A stretch of 24,706 nt of DNA from Bacteroidota bacterium. Lineage in GTDB: Bacteria > Bacteroidota > Bacteroidia > Chitinophagales > Chitinophagaceae. The translations under genes and the position numbers were made by a program. Within the stretch, counting starts at the first letter, position 1. Each line of letters opens with the position of its first letter. This document shows, piece by piece, positions 22,905 through 24,706 of the stretch. The stretch lies in the NCBI GenBank assembly GCA_023409675.1, contig JAEYRC010000227.1:1-24706 (forward strand). The letters are read 5' to 3'. Below the pieces are notes generated by a model that worked only from the letters and a program-made list of their open reading frames with translations, was not told the DNA's origin and did not search any database.

Positions 22905-24170
22905 TTAAAATACTTTCTCATGTTGTTCGGATGCAGTAACTGACTGCTTTCCGGAAAAGCTGTTACCGGCTAGCAGGGCTGCTGCGCCTGTCGCAAGGGT
23001 AACAGCGGCAAATAATAAAAGTTCATTGACATACGGTACGGGCATATACCGGATTGCCGCCATTCCCTGAACCATAAGTAATACTTCATTCAATACGATT
23101 CCCGCAAGGAATATATACAATCCGGCTTTTGATGTTTTCGTCACAGAAAGCAGGGAATTAATGAAGCAATACCCGAGAATGAACAAGGAGATCACACCTA
23201 ACAATACCAGGTGCAGGTAGCCAATGACGATAGGCCTGAAACCAAAAGCCAGTTTGCTTAATTCAGGATGAGTTGATCCCAGTTGCAGGAGCAGTTTAAT
23301 GGATAGCGCTATTGCCGATAAAACCAGCAGCCACCAGAATGGCGATGGGGTGTTGCGGGTTATTGATTTTGCTGAAGGCCATATTTTCCGAACAATCAGT
23401 ATCCAGGCCAGGAGTTGTGCAAGTGCGGAGCCTACCACCAGTACGTATACCCATACAGGTATTGGTAGCCAAAGCGCCGAAAGGAAATAGGCGGGAATAC
23501 AGGAGCCGGCAAATAACCAGAATATTATCCGTTGTTCTTTACCCGAAAAGAGTGGTTTCAATATGGCCGGGGCGATCAGGCCCATACAGGCGAAAAAGAA
23601 CCATCCATTATACTGGAAGTGCAGGTAATAATAGATCGAGGCGAGATAGCGGTCGGCTGTAGCCGTATGGGTAGCCATCATATAGGCCAGGTATATTGTT
23701 CCCGCGGCGGAAATTACATTGAAGAAAAGCGCTGCTTTAAACCACGGAATAAAGCCTGCATCAACGGATACTTTCCGGAGTTCCTGCCAGAATTTTATGG
23801 TGAACCAAAAGCCGGTTAGCAGTGATGCGGATGAAAAGAAAATGGATACAGCCCCATAGCCCTGAAAAGGAAACGATAACAGCATGCCGTAAGCGCAGAT
23901 GAGGTTAGCGGTTAGTACTGCCCGGTACGATGAAAAGCGATTGGTGTTGAGCGATCGTGATAAGCGATAAACCATAAGGCTCATCAGCGCCTGGGTTACC
24001 CAACCCGCGAAGGCAAAATGGGAATGCGCATGCAGAAGATTTTTTTGTTCTGCCCACGGGAATGAATAGGTGATTTTATAACGCATCAAAACCCCTATCA
24101 GCGCAACGATCAGCAGGTTTAGCACTGATAAAAAGATCCATTTACGGGTGATTTTTTCCATCATGATCAT
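22905..24170 (-). CDS. Polytopic membrane protein, distant oxidase-subunit-I-like, unknown function
   Basis: This is a 421-residue membrane protein with about 11-12 helices. I did not recognise a named family. Notable histidines are in LLHAHSHFAFAGWVTQALMSLM (His47, His49, His51), YYYLHFQYNGWFFFACMGLIAP (His184) and IGYLHLVLLGVISLFILGY (His320), all within helices and followed by GW or LG, as in haem-binding helices of oxidase-like proteins. A haem role is therefore plausible but unproven. It converges on the Rrf2 gene with three bases between stops, and it is divergent from the lipoprotein gene at 24600. The protein at 20876 has a similar size and topology but no clear sequence identity was seen. 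Starts at 24164 or 24161 are equally possible (MIMMEK). Confidence 0.72.
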   Translation of the reverse strand: MIMMEKITRKWIFLSVLNLLIVALIGVLMRYKITYSFPWAEQKNLLHAHSHFAFAGWVTQALMSLMVYRLSRSLNTNRFSSYRAVLTANLICAYGMLLSFPFQGYGAVSIFFSSASLLTGFWFTIKFWQELRKVSVDAGFIPWFKAALFFNVISAAGTIYLAYMMATHTATADRYLASIYYYLHFQYNGWFFFACMGLIAPAILKPLFSGKEQRIIFWLFAGSCIPAYFLSALWLPIPVWVYVLVVGSALAQLLAWILIVRKIWPSAKSITRNTPSPFWWLLVLSAIALSIKLLLQLGSTHPELSKLAFGFRPIVIGYLHLVLLGVISLFILGYCFINSLLSVTKTSKAGLYIFLAGIVLNEVLLMVQGMAAIRYMPVPYVNELLLFAAVTLATGAAALLAGNSFSGKQSVTASEQHEKVF

Positions 24171-24258
24171 TGAAGATTTACCGATGAGCTATGCGGTATA
24201 CTGTCTGAAGATAATTAACCGGCCAATGGCCAGGGAAAGGCGTTCAAAAGTAAAGAAT

Positions 24259-24284
24259 ATTTCAATGCGTTGAATGATTGAAAT
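24259..24284. promoter_or_regulatory. Inverted repeat, candidate regulator site upstream of the oxidase-like gene
   Basis: The arms are ATTTCAAT (24259-24266) and ATTGAAAT (24277-24284) with a 10-base spacer. A second, nested dyad, TTCAA-TGCG-TTGAA (24261-24274), overlaps it, so TTGAA half sites occur three times in this stretch. It sits directly upstream of the minus-strand TACTTTTG element. The cognate protein is unknown. Confidence 0.5.
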
Positions 24285-24526
24285 GCACTATCTCATTTCT
24301 AAAAATTCATCATAAGATGGTTCATTTCAATTTTAATGTTTTATATTGCTTAAAGAAAGCTTTAGTACAAGCTTGTGCGGTCGGCAAACTATTTTAATGT
24401 TTAAACGCTGGATACCCCCTTCCTTAAATTGCTGGCATACTTTTTTTGATCATTTTAAATCATATGATTTCGTGTAATCGTTTACGTATGAAAATCATAA
24501 AAATTTGCCTAAGGTTTTTTTAATTT

Positions 24527-24540
24527 ATGACTCAGGTCAT
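24527..24540 (+). promoter_or_regulatory. FNR/Crp-like dyad ahead of the lipoprotein gene
   Basis: The sequence is ATGAC-TCAG-GTCAT, with 5-base perfect arms and the 4-base spacer of FNR-type sites; TGAC replaces TGAT of the consensus. It is centred 66 bases upstream of the ATG at 24600. A promoter-like TTTCTTTG lies at 24563-24570, which would put the site about 42 bases upstream of transcription start, a typical class II activator position. Confidence 0.5.
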
Positions 24541-24599
24541 TTTATTACTTACCCACTATAATTTTCTTTGCATTACCAAACATTTTAAAACACATGTTT

Positions 24600-24706
24600 A
24601 TGAAAAAGCTACTCATTCTTGGTTCTATTGTTTTCGCCATTTATGCCTGTAATTCCGGAGATGATGCCGGTGATACCAGTGCGTCAGATAATACGACTTC
24701 ATCATC
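24600..24706 (+). CDS. Lipoprotein, 3' truncated by the window end (possibly a cytochrome c)
   Basis: Only 35 residues are visible: MKKLLILGSIVFAIYACNSG followed by a low-complexity D, S and T linker. The first 17 residues form a lipoprotein signal peptide with cysteine at residue 17 (IYAC), so the mature protein is membrane-anchored outside the cytoplasm. An in-frame ATG at 24594 (MFM) is an alternative start. An S/T/D-rich linker after the lipid anchor is common in Bacteroidetes small c-type cytochromes, and the setting of respiratory genes with an FNR-like site fits this, but the domain lies outside the window and cannot be confirmed. Confidence 0.75.
   Translation, partial: MKKLLILGSIVFAIYACNSGDDAGDTSASDNTTSS

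Larger units (their letters stand above)
24171..24599. other. Divergent intergenic region, 429 bases, rich in regulatory-like repeats
   Basis: No gene was found here on either strand. It holds a dyad at 24259-24284, a minus-strand element TACTTTTG (24245-24252) that fits the -7 consensus TAnnTTTG exactly and could drive the gene ending at 22905, a 12-base direct repeat ATTTTAATGTTT (24330-24341 and 24391-24402), and an FNR-like dyad at 24527-24540. The A/T content is higher than in the neighbouring genes. Confidence 0.6.

Noticed and set aside
24246..24265. A second copy of the AAAAGTA-N6-TACTTTT operator near the oxidase-like gene
   Set aside because: Only the left arm AAAAGTA matches; the right arm position reads ATTTCAA with almost no agreement.
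24357..24375. Repeated AAGCTT hexamers as an operator
   Set aside because: Two self-complementary hexamers close together in A/T-rich sequence can occur by chance and fit no known regulator pattern.

Overview
The window looks like a chromosomal segment of a Bacteroidetes bacterium, probably of the Chitinophagaceae type (inferred). The reasons are: a fused CcoN-CcoO oxidase subunit, a CcoP with a single visible haem-c motif, weak Shine-Dalgarno sequences, and A/T-rich promoter-like elements resembling TAnnTTTG. No tRNA, rRNA, insertion sequence or CRISPR array was seen. Almost all of it serves one theme: respiration at low oxygen and defence against nitric oxide.

Layout. (1) 1-3959 (+): the 3' part of an RND membrane fusion protein and a complete HAE1-type RND pump, closed by a strong hairpin terminator at 3979-4011. 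(2) 4091-5470 (-): hemN, oxygen-independent haem synthesis. (3) 5655-7489 (+): a membrane PAS histidine kinase whose PAS domain keeps the haem-ligand His and the oxygen-sensing Arg of FixL, then a small membrane protein. (4) 7486-16241 (-): a full cbb3 oxidase locus read as ccoI, ccoS, ccoNO, ccoQ, ccoP, ccoG, ccoH and a TauE/SafE-like membrane protein. (5) 16386-17447 (+): a response-regulator receiver domain fused to a Crp/Fnr-type protein, then a flavin split-barrel protein at 17525-17992. (6) 18116-22901 (+): a tightly packed seven-gene operon for NO stress and iron-sulfur repair: DUF2249-RIC fusion, hemerythrin, lipoprotein, DUF1858/DUF2249 protein, haem-copper-oxidase-like/NnrS-like membrane protein, DUF59 (SufT/PaaD-like) protein and an Rrf2 regulator of NsrR/IscR type. 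(7) 22905-24170 (-): a second oxidase-like polytopic membrane protein with no close assignment. Across a 429-base intergenic region lies the start of a lipoprotein gene that runs off the window.

Main observations. The ccoNO frame is interrupted by one in-frame TAA at 12885-12887, where the family normally has a tyrosine (the second Tyr of a MYY-FLPK motif). Everything on both sides is open in the same frame and highly conserved. It is therefore a point nonsense mutation, a sequencing error, or a stop that is read through. TGAT-N4-ATCA sites of FNR/FixK type lie ahead of ccoS and between ccoI and the receiver-Crp gene. Together with the FixL-like kinase this suggests a FixL-J/K-like oxygen circuit in which the J and K roles are merged into one protein. 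A 9+6+9 palindrome just upstream of the NO operon is a good candidate operator for its own Rrf2 protein.
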